In this document: positions 8,452 to 16,990 of the stretch, piece after piece
Position numbering within the stretch: position 1 is the first letter of the stretch
Layout of the letters: every line of letters starts with the position of its first letter
Assembly (NCBI GenBank): GCA_023664345.1
Contig: JAMPFQ010000031.1
Coordinates: forward strand, 1 to 41,929
Direction: 5' to 3'
DNA length: 41,929 nt
Origin: Lachnospiraceae bacterium
GTDB lineage: Bacteria; Bacillota; Clostridia; Lachnospirales; Lachnospiraceae
Notes under the pieces: generated by a model
What the model was told of the DNA's origin: nothing
What the model saw: only the letters and a program-made list of their open reading frames with translations
The model's database searches: none
Program-made: the position numbers and the translations under genes

Positions 8452-10296
8452 ATGCAGATACAGGCGGTCTTGTTAACATTACTGATCCCGCTTTTGCCCT
8501 ATGTACTGTGGAAATGTTATAACAAAGGGAAGAAAGAGGGAAAAGGAGCGGCTGTATTCCGATATCTTATCTATCTGATGATCGTTGCCTTTCTGTCCGC
8601 AATCCTGCTTGCGCTGTTCAGTGACGAAGACACATCCTTTTGGGAGAAGATGGACAGATCCGCCGGGTTTGCGCTGAAGTATGTTTTCCTGCTGACAGGG
8701 AGTGCGCTGCTGGTGGCATTCGCTGAATGGAGTTATCTGAGAAAGAAGTTTGTGATCCGGGTGGAATGGGAGCAGTTCGGGCGATGGAAGCCGGTGGTGT
8801 TTTCCCGGAAATATATCTGTCCCGTTCTGCCATATGCGCTGGCTCTTCTGATAGTCGGCCTGAACGTGAGCCTGATGTTCGATAACGTGGTGTGGGGGGA
8901 CGAAGCGTTCTCCACAGGTACGGCAAGGGCGAATCTGTACGGCATCCTGCAGATCATGTATTTTTGGGACAACCACCCGCCCCTCTACTATTATTGGCTG
9001 AAACTGTTCTGCGAACTGTTCGGTTTTACGGTTCCCGTATGCCATCTGGCATCCATTGTGCCTTTTGCGGCAGGAATCCTGCTGGCGCTGTTCTGGTTCC
9101 GCAAAAGGTACGGCAATCTTCCGGCGGCATTTTTCATCGTGATCTCCGGCCTTGGTGTTTCCTGTCTGGAGTACAATCAGGAGATCCGTATGTACGCGCT
9201 GGCGTTCTTCTGTGTGGCAGCCTGTTTTTACTGTTCTGCCCGTGTGATCGGCAGCGGGAAGAAATCCGCGTGGGTCGGCATGGTCCTCTGGGGGCTGGCT
9301 GGTGCCTACTCCCATTATTATGCCCTGGTGACTGCGGGGCTGATCCTGTTCTTTACCGGGGCGGCGGTGTGGGTAAGGAAACGGGGAAAAACCTGGCTGA
9401 AAGGCGCGGGAGCCATTCTCGCCTTTATCCTGGGATACAGTCCCTGGCTGTTCTTTCTGGCCACAGCGATCAGGAATGTGAGCCATAACTGGTGGGTATC
9501 GGATATCCTGGGGATGGACAGTGTCCTGGATATGGTACTGGGAAGCGGCGCAATGGTAAAGGTCGTTGCTCCGCTGCTGGCAGTCACATCCGTTTTCATA
9601 CTGCTTGCGGATTCAGGGGTCCTGCGCATGGAAAGACGACCGGAAGAGGTTTTGCTGGAAGTCCATACGCCAAATATGAAACAGTGGAAGGACGAAACCT
9701 TTTCCATAGCGGTGGGCCTGCTTACCATAGCAGGAACGATTGCTTTCGGCTATTTCCTGTGCCTGGTCATGACACCCGTGCTGGTAGCCCGTTATATGTA
9801 TCCATTGAGCGCAGTCACACTCTGCCTGCTCATCCTATGTAGCAGCCGCGCACTGGCACTGCTGAAAGATCTGGGGAAAAGGATGGGGCTTTTGCATCTG
9901 GAGGGCTTCGGCAAAGCGATGCTGGCATTCCTGCTCTGTATATTGCTGGTGATGGGAATGGGAAATTACCAGAGGTACAGCGCCCAGGTGAAAGAGCAGG
10001 ACGAGAAAACGCAGAAGACCCTGGATATCATAGGCACTCCGGATTCGGATGTGAAAATGGTGACGAATGGGGTCAAACACCTGGGATGGACGGTGCTTTC
10101 CCATTACTATCGCGATCATGAGATCGTGAATGACGATTATACCATGGCGGGAGCAGACCGCTTCTGGTATTTCAGTCCCCACGAACTGGATCGGGGTGTG
10201 CTGGATGAACTGAAGAAAAGCGGCGTGTCCGTGACGGTCTATGGGGAGAACCAGATTGCAGTATATCCTTTTTACCTGTACTTTTTTGAGCAGTGA
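8452..10296 (+). CDS. GT39-type polytopic membrane glycosyltransferase
   Basis: A 614-residue membrane protein of the dolichyl/polyprenyl-phosphate mannosyltransferase superfamily (GT39/GT83-like). These enzymes move sugar from a polyprenyl carrier to a protein or glycan on the outer membrane face. The first extracytoplasmic loop has the acidic motif WGDEAFS, then FWDNHPPLYYYWLKLF and QEIRMYAL, all typical of the fold, with about eleven hydrophobic segments. Start 8452 is chosen because TAAGGAG lies seven bases upstream; ATG 8446 is too close. A small hairpin, CAGCAG-AGTG-CTGCTG, sits in the leader. Donor and acceptor are unknown. It is monocistronic, with the putative LytTR operator upstream. 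Confidence 0.85.
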   Translation: MQIQAVLLTLLIPLLPYVLWKCYNKGKKEGKGAAVFRYLIYLMIVAFLSAILLALFSDEDTSFWEKMDRSAGFALKYVFLLTGSALLVAFAEWSYLRKKFVIRVEWEQFGRWKPVVFSRKYICPVLPYALALLIVGLNVSLMFDNVVWGDEAFSTGTARANLYGILQIMYFWDNHPPLYYYWLKLFCELFGFTVPVCHLASIVPFAAGILLALFWFRKRYGNLPAAFFIVISGLGVSCLEYNQEIRMYALAFFCVAACFYCSARVIGSGKKSAWVGMVLWGLAGAYSHYYALVTAGLILFFTGAAVWVRKRGKTWLKGAGAILAFILGYSPWLFFLATAIRNVSHNWWVSDILGMDSVLDMVLGSGAMVKVVAPLLAVTSVFILLADSGVLRMERRPEEVLLEVHTPNMKQWKDETFSIAVGLLTIAGTIAFGYFLCLVMTPVLVARYMYPLSAVTLCLLILCSSRALALLKDLGKRMGLLHLEGFGKAMLAFLLCILLVMGMGNYQRYSAQVKEQDEKTQKTLDIIGTPDSDVKMVTNGVKHLGWTVLSHYYRDHEIVNDDYTMAGADRFWYFSPHELDRGVLDELKKSGVSVTVYGENQIAVYPFYLYFFEQ

Positions 10297-10333
10297 GAGA
10301 TCTTGATATCATTTATACCAGGAGGAAAAAAAC

Positions 10334-11803
10334 ATGAAATTTTCAGAGAAAAAGTATGTGAACAGGACAGCGCTCTTAGGACACACTATCATTGACACAG
10401 TACTGTTTCTTGCGTATCTGCTGGAGGTGTTCAAAGGATCCAGGACGATCGGATATTTTGCAATCTTTGCTGTGCTGACAGTTGCTCCCGTGGCGGTTGA
10501 GTGGGTTATTTTTGTGAAAAAACCGGAAAGCGGCGCTATCAAGCACATCATTGGAATCACTTATGGCATTTTATATCTGTTCGTTGTTTTCACTACCACC
10601 AGCACGACGCCTTTCACATACGCGTTTCCCATGTTTTTTGTTATCATCCTGTATATGGATGTAAGATTTAATGTCCTGATAGGATTGTTTGCTTTTTTCG
10701 GAAATGTGGCTTTTGTGGTCTACCACGCAATGACGGTGGGATATACGGCGGCTGAGATTCCTGATGTGGAGATCAGGGTGGCAGCGACGTTCCTTACTGT
10801 AGTGTTCATGGTCATGACGACCGTGGCAGTGACCAGGGTCAACAGGCATAAATTGGATCAGATCAAGGCTCAGACGGAAGAAACGGAAAGGCTGGTGCAG
10901 AATGTGCTGGCGGTTTCTCAGGAAATGATCGCCAATATTTCTGAAGTCGCCCGGCAGATGTCCGACCTGGGCGGTTCTGTGTCGAAAGTGCATGACGCCA
11001 TGGGAGAAGTGACTACGGGCAGTGTGGAGACGGCGGAATCTGTGCAGGTGCAGATGCAGCGTACCGAGCAGATACAGGCACATATCGGCAAGGTAAGAGA
11101 TACGGCGGCGCAGATTGAAATGAATATAAGCGATACGGCGCAGAAAGTGACTACAGGCCGGGAGCAGATGGATGCTCTCGCAGGCCATGTGGAAGAATCC
11201 AAGACGGCCAATGCGCAGGTACTGGCTAAAATGGAGGAACTGGGCACTTACACCAGTCAGATGAACACCATCATTGAAGCGATCAGCAGTATTGCGGACA
11301 ATACCAGCCTGCTGGCATTGAACGCTTCCATTGAGGCGGCCCGGGCGGGCGCTGCGGGCAAGGGATTTGCCGTAGTGGCAAGCCAGATCGCGGAGCTGGC
11401 GAACCAGACGCAGACGGCCACCACCAATATCACGGGCCTGATCGGAAACATCAATCAGGAACTGGAGCATGTATCCGAGGCGGTGGATGTAGTTACCCGG
11501 AGCAATGTCGCGAATGTTGAGAGTACGGATGTGGTAAAGAACAACTTTATGGGAATTTCCAGAGGAACGGAAGATATCAGCAGGCGCACGAAAGAACTGC
11601 TGGCCGTCATCGAGGAACTGGCGCGTGCCAATGGAGATATCGTGGAAAATATCCAGACGATCTCAGCCATCACCGAGGAAATATCCGCCCATGCCAATGA
11701 GACATACCATGTCTGTGACGAGAATTCCCAGATGGTGGACTCTGTCAGCAGGATCGTGGAAGAACTGAACGAGAGCGCACAGAAGATCCAGCAGAATATG
11801 TAA
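10334..11803 (+). CDS. Methyl-accepting chemotaxis protein with membrane-embedded sensor
   Basis: A 489-residue chemoreceptor. The N-terminal ~170 residues hold about six hydrophobic segments and no large extracytoplasmic loop, so sensing is within the membrane. There is no clear HAMP domain. The signalling domain contains the conserved hairpin tip NTSLLALNASIEAARAG followed by GKGFAVVASQIAELANQT, where CheA and CheW dock. An AGGAGG site precedes the ATG. No other chemotaxis or flagellar gene is in the window, so it is an orphan receptor. Confidence 0.93.
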   Translation: MKFSEKKYVNRTALLGHTIIDTVLFLAYLLEVFKGSRTIGYFAIFAVLTVAPVAVEWVIFVKKPESGAIKHIIGITYGILYLFVVFTTTSTTPFTYAFPMFFVIILYMDVRFNVLIGLFAFFGNVAFVVYHAMTVGYTAAEIPDVEIRVAATFLTVVFMVMTTVAVTRVNRHKLDQIKAQTEETERLVQNVLAVSQEMIANISEVARQMSDLGGSVSKVHDAMGEVTTGSVETAESVQVQMQRTEQIQAHIGKVRDTAAQIEMNISDTAQKVTTGREQMDALAGHVEESKTANAQVLAKMEELGTYTSQMNTIIEAISSIADNTSLLALNASIEAARAGAAGKGFAVVASQIAELANQTQTATTNITGLIGNINQELEHVSEAVDVVTRSNVANVESTDVVKNNFMGISRGTEDISRRTKELLAVIEELARANGDIVENIQTISAITEEISAHANETYHVCDENSQMVDSVSRIVEELNESAQKIQQNM

Positions 11804-11823
11804 AGAAAGCTGCCAGGCAGTGG

Positions 11824-11847
11824 AAAGCGCCACGGGCGTGGCTTTAC
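11824..11847 (+). terminator. Weak terminator after the chemoreceptor gene
   Basis: Stem AAAGC-CCAC / GTGG-CTTT around GCCACGGGCGTGGC, ending in a short T run. The loop is tight and the T tract poor, so it may be weak. Confidence 0.45.
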
Positions 11848-11913
11848 GAATGGCGCGGGCTGAATTGTTACAAAGGTTGTTATAAGAGTACCCGTTCTTC
11901 ATGAAAAAAACAC

Positions 11914-11942
11914 TTGACTTTTTGACGTGGGGCGTTTATAAT
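11914..11942 (+). promoter_or_regulatory. Promoter of tRNA-Arg(ACG)
   Basis: TTGACT (11914-11919), 17-base spacer, TATAAT (11937-11942), 35 bases before the mature tRNA 5' end. Confidence 0.85.
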
Positions 11943-11977
11943 CTTTTATGTTGCAGATAATATGTCGTAGCAACAAT

Positions 11978-12051
11978 GTGCGTTTAGCTCAGCTGGATAG
12001 AGCGTTTGGCTACGGACCAAAAGGTCGGGGGTTCGAATCCTCTAACGCACG
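11978..12051 (+). tRNA. tRNA-Arg (anticodon ACG)
   Basis: Acceptor GTGCGTT/AACGCAC, D arm GCTC-AGCTGGATA-GAGC, anticodon stem TTTGG/CCAAA with loop CTACGGA (ACG), T arm GGGGG-TTCGAAT-CCTCT, with the last pair of the T stem non-canonical, and discriminator G. All arms are present; CCA is not encoded. Confidence 0.95.
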
Positions 12052-12175
12052 TTTCTATGTGCGGTCATGCATGTCGTTTTGAGGAGCGGGAAAACCTTAA
12101 AAGGAGGATTCCTGCTTCTTTTTTATCAGGAGCGGTCCAACTGCTGTGCATTTGCTGTGGATGGTGGAGCATACA

Positions 12176-12463
12176 ATGGAGAAAGAGACAGGGAATCGCA
12201 GGCTCTGCAGACGGTGTCTGCTCAGGGAGATGGCGGACCAGGAAGAATATTTTCGTTCCCTGAAAGATTATATCGATAACATGGATCCGGATATCAGGGC
12301 GGCAGAGCAGTTATATGAGGAGCGGCTTGCCGTTTGCAGGGCATGTGAGATGCTGCTGCAGGGCATGTGCAGGAAATGCGGATGCTATGTGGAACTGAGG
12401 GCTGCGGTGGCAAGAAATGTCTGCCCCTGGGGAAAATGGAAAGTTGACAATGAATGCATCTGA
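12176..12463 (+). CDS. DUF6171 family small cysteine-rich protein
   Basis: A 95-residue protein recognised as DUF6171. Two cysteine groups stand out: CRRC near the N-terminus and CRACEMLLQGMCRKCGCY plus a later C-P-W in the second half. This suggests one or two zinc sites. Start 12176 is chosen for the GGTGGAG site six bases upstream; longer frames reach back toward the tRNA and are unlikely. Its stop precedes the HAAS gene by 31 bases, so they probably form a pair. Function unknown. Confidence 0.8.
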   Translation: MEKETGNRRLCRRCLLREMADQEEYFRSLKDYIDNMDPDIRAAEQLYEERLAVCRACEMLLQGMCRKCGCYVELRAAVARNVCPWGKWKVDNECI

Positions 12464-12494
12464 TACAGCAACGATCAGAGGAGTGGAGATTCGG

Positions 12495-12932
12495 ATGACA
12501 AAACAGGAATTTATAGAGAAGCTGCGCCTTGCCCTGAACGGAAAGGTGCCCGCAAATGTTATCATGGAAAATATCCGGTACTATGAGGATTATATCAATA
12601 CGGAAGTCCGCAAGGGCAAAAGTGAGGAAGAGGTGCTGGCGGCGCTGGGAGATCCCAGACTGATCGCCCGTACCATTATCACTGCCAGCGCCCAGGCGGA
12701 AACTGTCGGAACAGAAGAATACCGGGAATACGGCAGGGCGGCGGAGCCTCAGGGACGCCAGCGGAAGCGTATGCCGATGTGGATGTGGCTTGTGTTCGGG
12801 ATCCTTATCATCGTACTGATCTTCAGCGCGGTCATGTCGCTGCTGTCTTTGCTCTGGCCCATACTGGTACCTATGATCATCATCATGGCGGTGATGGGCG
12901 TGGTGAAATTTTTCAGGGATTGGGTGAATTAG
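12495..12932 (+). CDS. HAAS/DUF1700-domain membrane protein
   Basis: A 145-residue protein. Residues 1-65 form the HAAS helical domain, with the motif MTKQEFIEKLRLALN and later YYEDYI and EEVLAALGDPRLIA. A basic linker (QGRQRKRM) leads to two hydrophobic segments. HAAS proteins are usually regulated by PadR-type repressors, but none is adjacent. Start 12495 has GGAG six bases upstream; ATGs at 12417 and 12450 overlap the previous gene and lack a site. Confidence 0.82.
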   Translation: MTKQEFIEKLRLALNGKVPANVIMENIRYYEDYINTEVRKGKSEEEVLAALGDPRLIARTIITASAQAETVGTEEYREYGRAAEPQGRQRKRMPMWMWLVFGILIIVLIFSAVMSLLSLLWPILVPMIIIMAVMGVVKFFRDWVN

Positions 12933-13256
12933 AGAGGTTGGTTCAGGGTGTCATGCAGCTTGGGTATAAAAAGATTTTGAGCCGCCGGAAAACCGACGGC
13001 CCAAAATGAGGGGAGTATAAATATTAATATATAAGGGGTAGTAAGATGATGATAGGGGTTCATCTCTTACAAGTTTATTGTAGTACTTTAGTCACAAAAA
13101 TGCAATATGGAAATAGTACCAAAGTACCAAGAAAAAATGTATAATTTTTTGTGCGTTTTGCCATACTACTTCCTGTAACCAAAAACTTTAAGGGGCGTGA
13201 GCAAAGATATCCGCTCCTGTATGAGAGCCGCATAGCGGCGGGATGTGAGGAAGAAA
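12933..13256 (+). other. Intergenic region and structured leader before the N/Q microprotein
   Basis: No gene of ordinary length is visible. It holds an imperfect hairpin (GCCGCCGG-AAAA-CCGACGGC, about 12980-13000), an imperfect inverted repeat (GTACTTTAGT near 13084 and ACCAAAGTAC near 13118) and a -10-like TATAAT near 13140 with poor -35. A possible leader follows with hairpin GCCGC-ATA-GCGGC about 20 bases before the microprotein's ribosome site. Confidence 0.4.
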
Positions 13257-13388
13257 ATGGATAATTGTAAGAACAGCAACCAGAACAACAATCAGAATCA
13301 GAACAACCAGAACCAGAACAATCAGAACAACAAGAATCAGAACAACAACCAGAATAAGAACCAGAACAGCCAGAACAGCAACTACTAA
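13257..13388 (+). CDS. 43-residue Asn/Gln-rich microprotein
   Basis: ATG GAT AAT TGT AAG opens a 43-codon frame ending TAA at 13386-13388. By my count 23 residues are Asn and 10 are Gln; the rest are mainly Lys and Ser, with one Cys at position 4 and a C-terminal Tyr. A GTGAGGAAG site lies about six bases upstream and a strong UUCG hairpin follows, so it is a complete monocistronic unit. Codons alternate CAG, AAC, AAT and AAG, a low-complexity tract that may expand or contract. There is no membrane segment. Function unknown; similar Asn/Gln/Ser microproteins occur in Lachnospiraceae by my recollection only. Confidence 0.65.
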   Translation: MDNCKNSNQNNNQNQNNQNQNNQNNKNQNNNQNKNQNSQNSNY

Positions 13389-13401
13389 GGCATTCCTGGC
13401 G

Positions 13402-13429
13402 ATAGGGACACTTCGGTGTCCCTATTTAC
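13402..13429 (+). terminator. UUCG-tetraloop hairpin terminator
   Basis: Perfect ten-base stem ATAGGGACAC/GTGTCCCTAT closed by TTCG, then TTTACATATTT. The T tract is short but the stem is very stable. It ends the N/Q microprotein transcript. Confidence 0.8.
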
Positions 13430-13497
13430 ATATTTCCGAAAAAATTGTATACTATTGCTGTGTTTGTCTGATCGAAAGAAGTTGAGTGAGGGATGTT

Positions 13498-14673
13498 ATG
13501 CGTAAATTTGAATTGATTGTTCCATGTCATTTTGGCGTGGAATCCGTTTTGAAAAAAGAGATCTTGGAACTGGGATATGATATTACGGAGGTGACCGATG
13601 GCAGGGTCGCGTTCTGGGGCGATGAGGAAGCGGTCTGCCGCGCCAATATTTTCCTGCGCACGGCGGAGCGTGTGCTGATCAAGATCGGAAGTTTTCATGC
13701 GGAAACTTTTGAGGAATTGTTTCAGGGGACCATGGAACTTCCCTGGGAGGACTATATTCCCAGGGACGGAAAGTTCTGGGTGGCAAAAGCCGCCAGTGTG
13801 AAATCAAAACTTTTCAGTCCTTCCGATATCCAGTCCGTCATGAAGAAAGCAATGGTAGAGCGGCTGAAAGGTGTCTATCGAAAGGACTGGTTCGAGGAAA
13901 GCGGAGAAAGTTTTCCGCTGCGGGTTTTCCTGATGAAAGATGAAGTTACCGTGGGACTGGACAGTACGGGGGACTCCTTACATAAGCGGGGCTACAGAAA
14001 ACTGACTATAAAAGCCCCCATTGCGGAAAATCTGGCGGCGGCGCTGATCATGCTGACACCCTGGAATAAGGATAGGATCCTGGTGGATCCCTTTTGCGGA
14101 AGCGGCACTTTTCCCATTGAGGCGGCTATGATGGCAGCGGGGATAGCCCCGGGCATGAACAGGAACTTTACAGCACAGGACTGGCCCCATATCATAGAAA
14201 AGCAAAATTGGGCCGATACGCTGGAGGAAGCCCGGGAAATGGTGGACTTGCATATTGATCCCGATATCCAGGGGTACGATATAGATGACGAAATGGTGTC
14301 CATAGCAAGGCAGAACGCAAAGCTTGCGGGAGTGGACGGACTGATCCACTTCCAGAGACGGGGTGTGGAACAGCTGAGCCATCCGAAGAAGTACGGCTTC
14401 CTTATCACGAATCCGCCTTATGGCGAGAGAATGCAGGAGAAGAGCGAGATGCCTGCGCTGTACCGCACCATAGGACAGCGTTTCCGGGAACTGGACTCCT
14501 GGAGCATGTACCTGATCAGCGCCTATGAACACGCGGAAGAGGATATCGGGCGGAAAGCGGATAAGAACCGCAAAGTATACAACGGAATGATGAAAGCGTA
14601 TTATTATCAGTTCCTGGGGCCCAAGCCGCCGAAGAGAGGTGTTCCCAGGCCGGATCAGAGTCCGCAGGGATAA
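13498..14673 (+). CDS. THUMP-domain class I SAM-dependent RNA methyltransferase (RlmL-N/YpsC type)
   Basis: A 391-residue UPF0020-type methyltransferase, like the N-terminal half of RlmL and B. subtilis YpsC, which add N2-methylguanosine to 23S rRNA. A ferredoxin-like N-terminus and THUMP domain cover about residues 1-160. The Rossmann domain carries DPFCGSGTFPIEAAMMAAG (SAM binding) and the catalytic motif ITNPPYGER. ATG 13498 has GAGGG five bases upstream; a GTG at 13486 is also in frame. It is the first gene of a rightward group with the amidase-like, rdgB and phosphodiesterase genes. Target site is inferred from family only. Confidence 0.9.
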   Translation: MRKFELIVPCHFGVESVLKKEILELGYDITEVTDGRVAFWGDEEAVCRANIFLRTAERVLIKIGSFHAETFEELFQGTMELPWEDYIPRDGKFWVAKAASVKSKLFSPSDIQSVMKKAMVERLKGVYRKDWFEESGESFPLRVFLMKDEVTVGLDSTGDSLHKRGYRKLTIKAPIAENLAAALIMLTPWNKDRILVDPFCGSGTFPIEAAMMAAGIAPGMNRNFTAQDWPHIIEKQNWADTLEEAREMVDLHIDPDIQGYDIDDEMVSIARQNAKLAGVDGLIHFQRRGVEQLSHPKKYGFLITNPPYGERMQEKSEMPALYRTIGQRFRELDSWSMYLISAYEHAEEDIGRKADKNRKVYNGMMKAYYYQFLGPKPPKRGVPRPDQSPQG

Positions 14674-14704
14674 CATGAGAGTCGGCATGTGAATGAGGGA
14701 AAAG

Positions 14705-15769
14705 ATGGAGACAAAGCGTATCGATCCGGGAAAATTGAATATGATGATCACACTGGCGCTGTGGATCGTGTTTTTCGTTGTGTCCATGGCAGTCATGCTG
14801 CATCTGTCCGCCCATAAGACCATTGTGATCGCTGATATGCCTCAGGATCAGGCGGGATTGACCGCCGGCATCGCGCAGACGGATCACGCGTTAGAACTGC
14901 GTTCCACAGAAAACGATGGTAGTTTTGTGATCCCATTGCCGGAAAACGTGAGGGCGGAAGACGTGATCATGGAGAACCGCTACATGGAGAGGGAACTGTG
15001 GGTCCATATCCGGAGCGAGGACGCGCAGTTTTATGGGGAAAATGCTGTCAGTGGGGATACTTCGGCCATTTTAGAGGCACGGTATGAGATACAGCCGGAT
15101 GGGATGCTGTTAAAGTTTGCTATGAGCAGCCTGCAGGAATATCACAGCACCATGAACGATCATGCCCTGGAAGTAGCAGGCTGTAAGCCGGGGGACATGT
15201 ATCCCTTTATCGTGGTCATAGATCCTGTGGGCGGCGGCAGAGAGATCGGTCTGTGCAGCTATGTATACAGAGAGAAGGAGTTGGCTCTGCAGATCGCGAA
15301 AATGATCCAGGCGGACTGTGCGCTGTCAGATGTAAAATTATATTTTACCAGAACTGAGGATGTGGAAGTGTCCGCGGAGGAGAGGACGGCGCTGGTGAGG
15401 GCTCTGGACGCGGATCTCTATATCAGAATCGGCGCCGCGGAAGATCCGACGGATGAGAGCATATACGGCATCCAGTGCTGGTATAATGAAGAGTACTTCA
15501 TTCCCGGTTTCGGAAATGTGGATCTGGCGGATATCGTGGCACGAAACGTAACGATCGCTTCCAGCAACCGCGCCCGGGGATTGATGCCGGCGGAGGAAGA
15601 CAGTATCCTGAAAGAGATAGGTGTCCCGGCGGTGCGATTGTCCGTGGGATATCTGTCCAATGATAAAGAGCGCAATCTATTACAACAGGAGGCTTATCTG
15701 GAAAAGGTGTCGGAGGGTATCATAAACGCCATCGAGGAAAGCTGTCAGAGACTGGAGGATGAGACATAA
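14705..15769 (+). CDS. Membrane-anchored amidase_3-fold protein lacking catalytic residues
   Basis: A 354-residue protein with one N-terminal membrane anchor (about residues 9-31), an extracytoplasmic beta-rich region, and a C-terminal N-acetylmuramoyl-L-alanine amidase fold from about residue 168. The family zinc motif IDPGHGG reads IDPVGGG (172-178). The second histidine motif SIHANA reads RIGAAE (241-246). The catalytic Glu of the usual VELGFLSN reads LSVGYLSN. Only the Glu in YREKELAL remains. It is therefore probably a catalytically dead cell-wall-binding or regulatory pseudo-enzyme. ATG 14705 is preferred for the GAGGG site; ATG 14693 is in frame. Confidence 0.75.
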   Translation: METKRIDPGKLNMMITLALWIVFFVVSMAVMLHLSAHKTIVIADMPQDQAGLTAGIAQTDHALELRSTENDGSFVIPLPENVRAEDVIMENRYMERELWVHIRSEDAQFYGENAVSGDTSAILEARYEIQPDGMLLKFAMSSLQEYHSTMNDHALEVAGCKPGDMYPFIVVIDPVGGGREIGLCSYVYREKELALQIAKMIQADCALSDVKLYFTRTEDVEVSAEERTALVRALDADLYIRIGAAEDPTDESIYGIQCWYNEEYFIPGFGNVDLADIVARNVTIASSNRARGLMPAEEDSILKEIGVPAVRLSVGYLSNDKERNLLQQEAYLEKVSEGIINAIEESCQRLEDET

Positions 15770-15770
15770 T

Positions 15771-16385
15771 ATGGGACGGATGGTTTTTGCAACGGGAAAC
15801 GCAGGTAAGATACGGGAGATCCGTGCGATCATGGCGGACATAGGAATGGAGGTTGTCTCCATGAAGGATGCCGGGATCCGGACGGATATTGAAGAGAACG
15901 GAAGCACTTATGAGGAAAACGCGCTGATCAAGGCAAGGGCAGTGGCTTCCCTGGCGGAGGACGGAGATATCGTCATGGCGGATGATTCCGGCCTGGAGAT
16001 CGACTATCTGGGCAGGGAGCCGGGCATTTATTCCGCAAGATATCTGGGGGAAGATACATCCTACCGTATCAAGAACGCCGACCTGATCCGGCGTCTGGAG
16101 GGCGTTCCCGACGAACAGCGGACGGCCCGTTTTGTATGTGCCATTGCCGCGGTGCTGCCGGATGGCAGGGAACTGACGGTGAGGGCGGCCATAGAGGGGC
16201 GGATCGGTCATGAGGAAAAGGGAGAAAACGGTTTCGGATACGATCCTATCTTCTATGTTCCGGAATTCCAAAAGACGACGGCGGAACTGACAGAGGCGGA
16301 AAAGAATGAGGTCAGTCACAGGGGAAAAGCCCTCAGGCTTATGAAAGAGGAATTGAAGCGCTATGAAAATATTACTTGTCAGTGA
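15771..16385 (+). CDS. rdgB: XTP/dITP diphosphatase (RdgB/HAM1 family)
   Basis: A 204-residue nucleotide-pool sanitiser that hydrolyses dITP, XTP and similar non-canonical triphosphates to monophosphates. It shows the N-terminal FATGNAGKIREI, the Mg-site DDSGLEIDYLGREPGIYSAR, and the C-terminal GFGYDPIFYVPE and SHRGKAL motifs. GGAGG at 15754 is far (12 bases) from ATG 15771 and abuts ATG 15759; family N-termini favour 15771. It overlaps the next gene by 23 bases, indicating translational coupling. Confidence 0.95.
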   Translation: MGRMVFATGNAGKIREIRAIMADIGMEVVSMKDAGIRTDIEENGSTYEENALIKARAVASLAEDGDIVMADDSGLEIDYLGREPGIYSARYLGEDTSYRIKNADLIRRLEGVPDEQRTARFVCAIAAVLPDGRELTVRAAIEGRIGHEEKGENGFGYDPIFYVPEFQKTTAELTEAEKNEVSHRGKALRLMKEELKRYENITCQ

Positions 16386-16839
16386 CACTCATAAAAAGAA
16401 TGAAAATTATTTTATTGTAGTGAAGCAGGTAAAGCCGGATCTGGTCATCCACTGCGGGGACGGCGAGGGCTGTGAGTACGCGCTTACAGAGGCGGCAGAC
16501 TGTCCGGTGGAGATCGTGCTGGGCAACAATGATTTCTTTTCGGATCTGCCCAGGGAGCGGGTGCTGGAGATCGAGGGATATAAGATCTGGGTCACTCACG
16601 GGCACAATTATTATGTGTCCATGGGCAGGGAGACCATCATGCGGGAGGCGGTCGCCAGAGGCATGGATATCGTGTGCTTTGGGCATACCCACCGTCCGGT
16701 GGTGGATGTGTCCGGCATGGTGACGGCGCTGAATCCCGGAAGCCTTTCCTATCCCAGGCAGGAGGGCAAGAGGCCATCTTACATAATCATGGAACTGGAG
16801 CAGGGGAGAGAAGCCAGGTACAAAATTTACTATCTGTAA
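16363..16839 (+). CDS. YfcE/MJ0936-family metallophosphodiesterase
   Basis: A 158-residue calcineurin-like phosphoesterase of the small YfcE type, which hydrolyse phosphodiesters in vitro with two metal ions. Metal motifs are in order: SDTHKK, HCGDGEG, GNND, THGHNY and FGHTHRP. The length is normal. It overlaps rdgB by 23 bases, a pairing seen in many Firmicutes. The physiological substrate is not known. Confidence 0.92.
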   Translation: MKILLVSDTHKKNENYFIVVKQVKPDLVIHCGDGEGCEYALTEAADCPVEIVLGNNDFFSDLPRERVLEIEGYKIWVTHGHNYYVSMGRETIMREAVARGMDIVCFGHTHRPVVDVSGMVTALNPGSLSYPRQEGKRPSYIIMELEQGREARYKIYYL

Positions 16840-16840
16840 C

Positions 16841-16869
16841 TTGACATACTTTTGGCGATCCGATATACT
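16841..16869 (+). promoter_or_regulatory. Promoter of tRNA-Pro
   Basis: Consensus TTGACA (16841-16846), 17-base spacer, TATACT (16864-16869), directly after the phosphodiesterase stop and 12 bases before the tRNA. Confidence 0.88.
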
Positions 16870-16881
16870 TAGGATATCTTT

Positions 16882-16956
16882 CGGGGTGTGGCTCAGCTTG
16901 GCTAGAGCGCCTGGTTTGGGACCAGGAGGCCGCAGGTTCGAATCCTGTCACCCCGA
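16882..16956 (+). tRNA. tRNA-Pro (anticodon UGG)
   Basis: Acceptor CGGGGTG/CACCCCG, D arm GCTC/GAGC, anticodon stem CCTGG/CCAGG with loop TTTGGGA (TGG), T arm GCAGG-TTCGAAT-CCTGT, discriminator A. No encoded CCA. Confidence 0.95.
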
Positions 16957-16962
16957 CGATTT

Positions 16963-16990
16963 ATGAGCCTGTTTTTCAGGCTCATTTTTG
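16963..16990 (+). terminator. Intrinsic terminator after tRNA-Pro
   Basis: Nine-base stem ATGAGCCTG/CAGGCTCAT with a T5 loop and a following T tract. The A-rich left side could serve the opposite strand too. Confidence 0.88.

Noticed and set aside
8479..9486. Long leftward frame (335 codons) opposite the GT39 gene
   Set aside because: It is rich in Pro, His, Arg and Gln, has no motif and no ribosome site, and lies wholly antisense to a well-supported gene.
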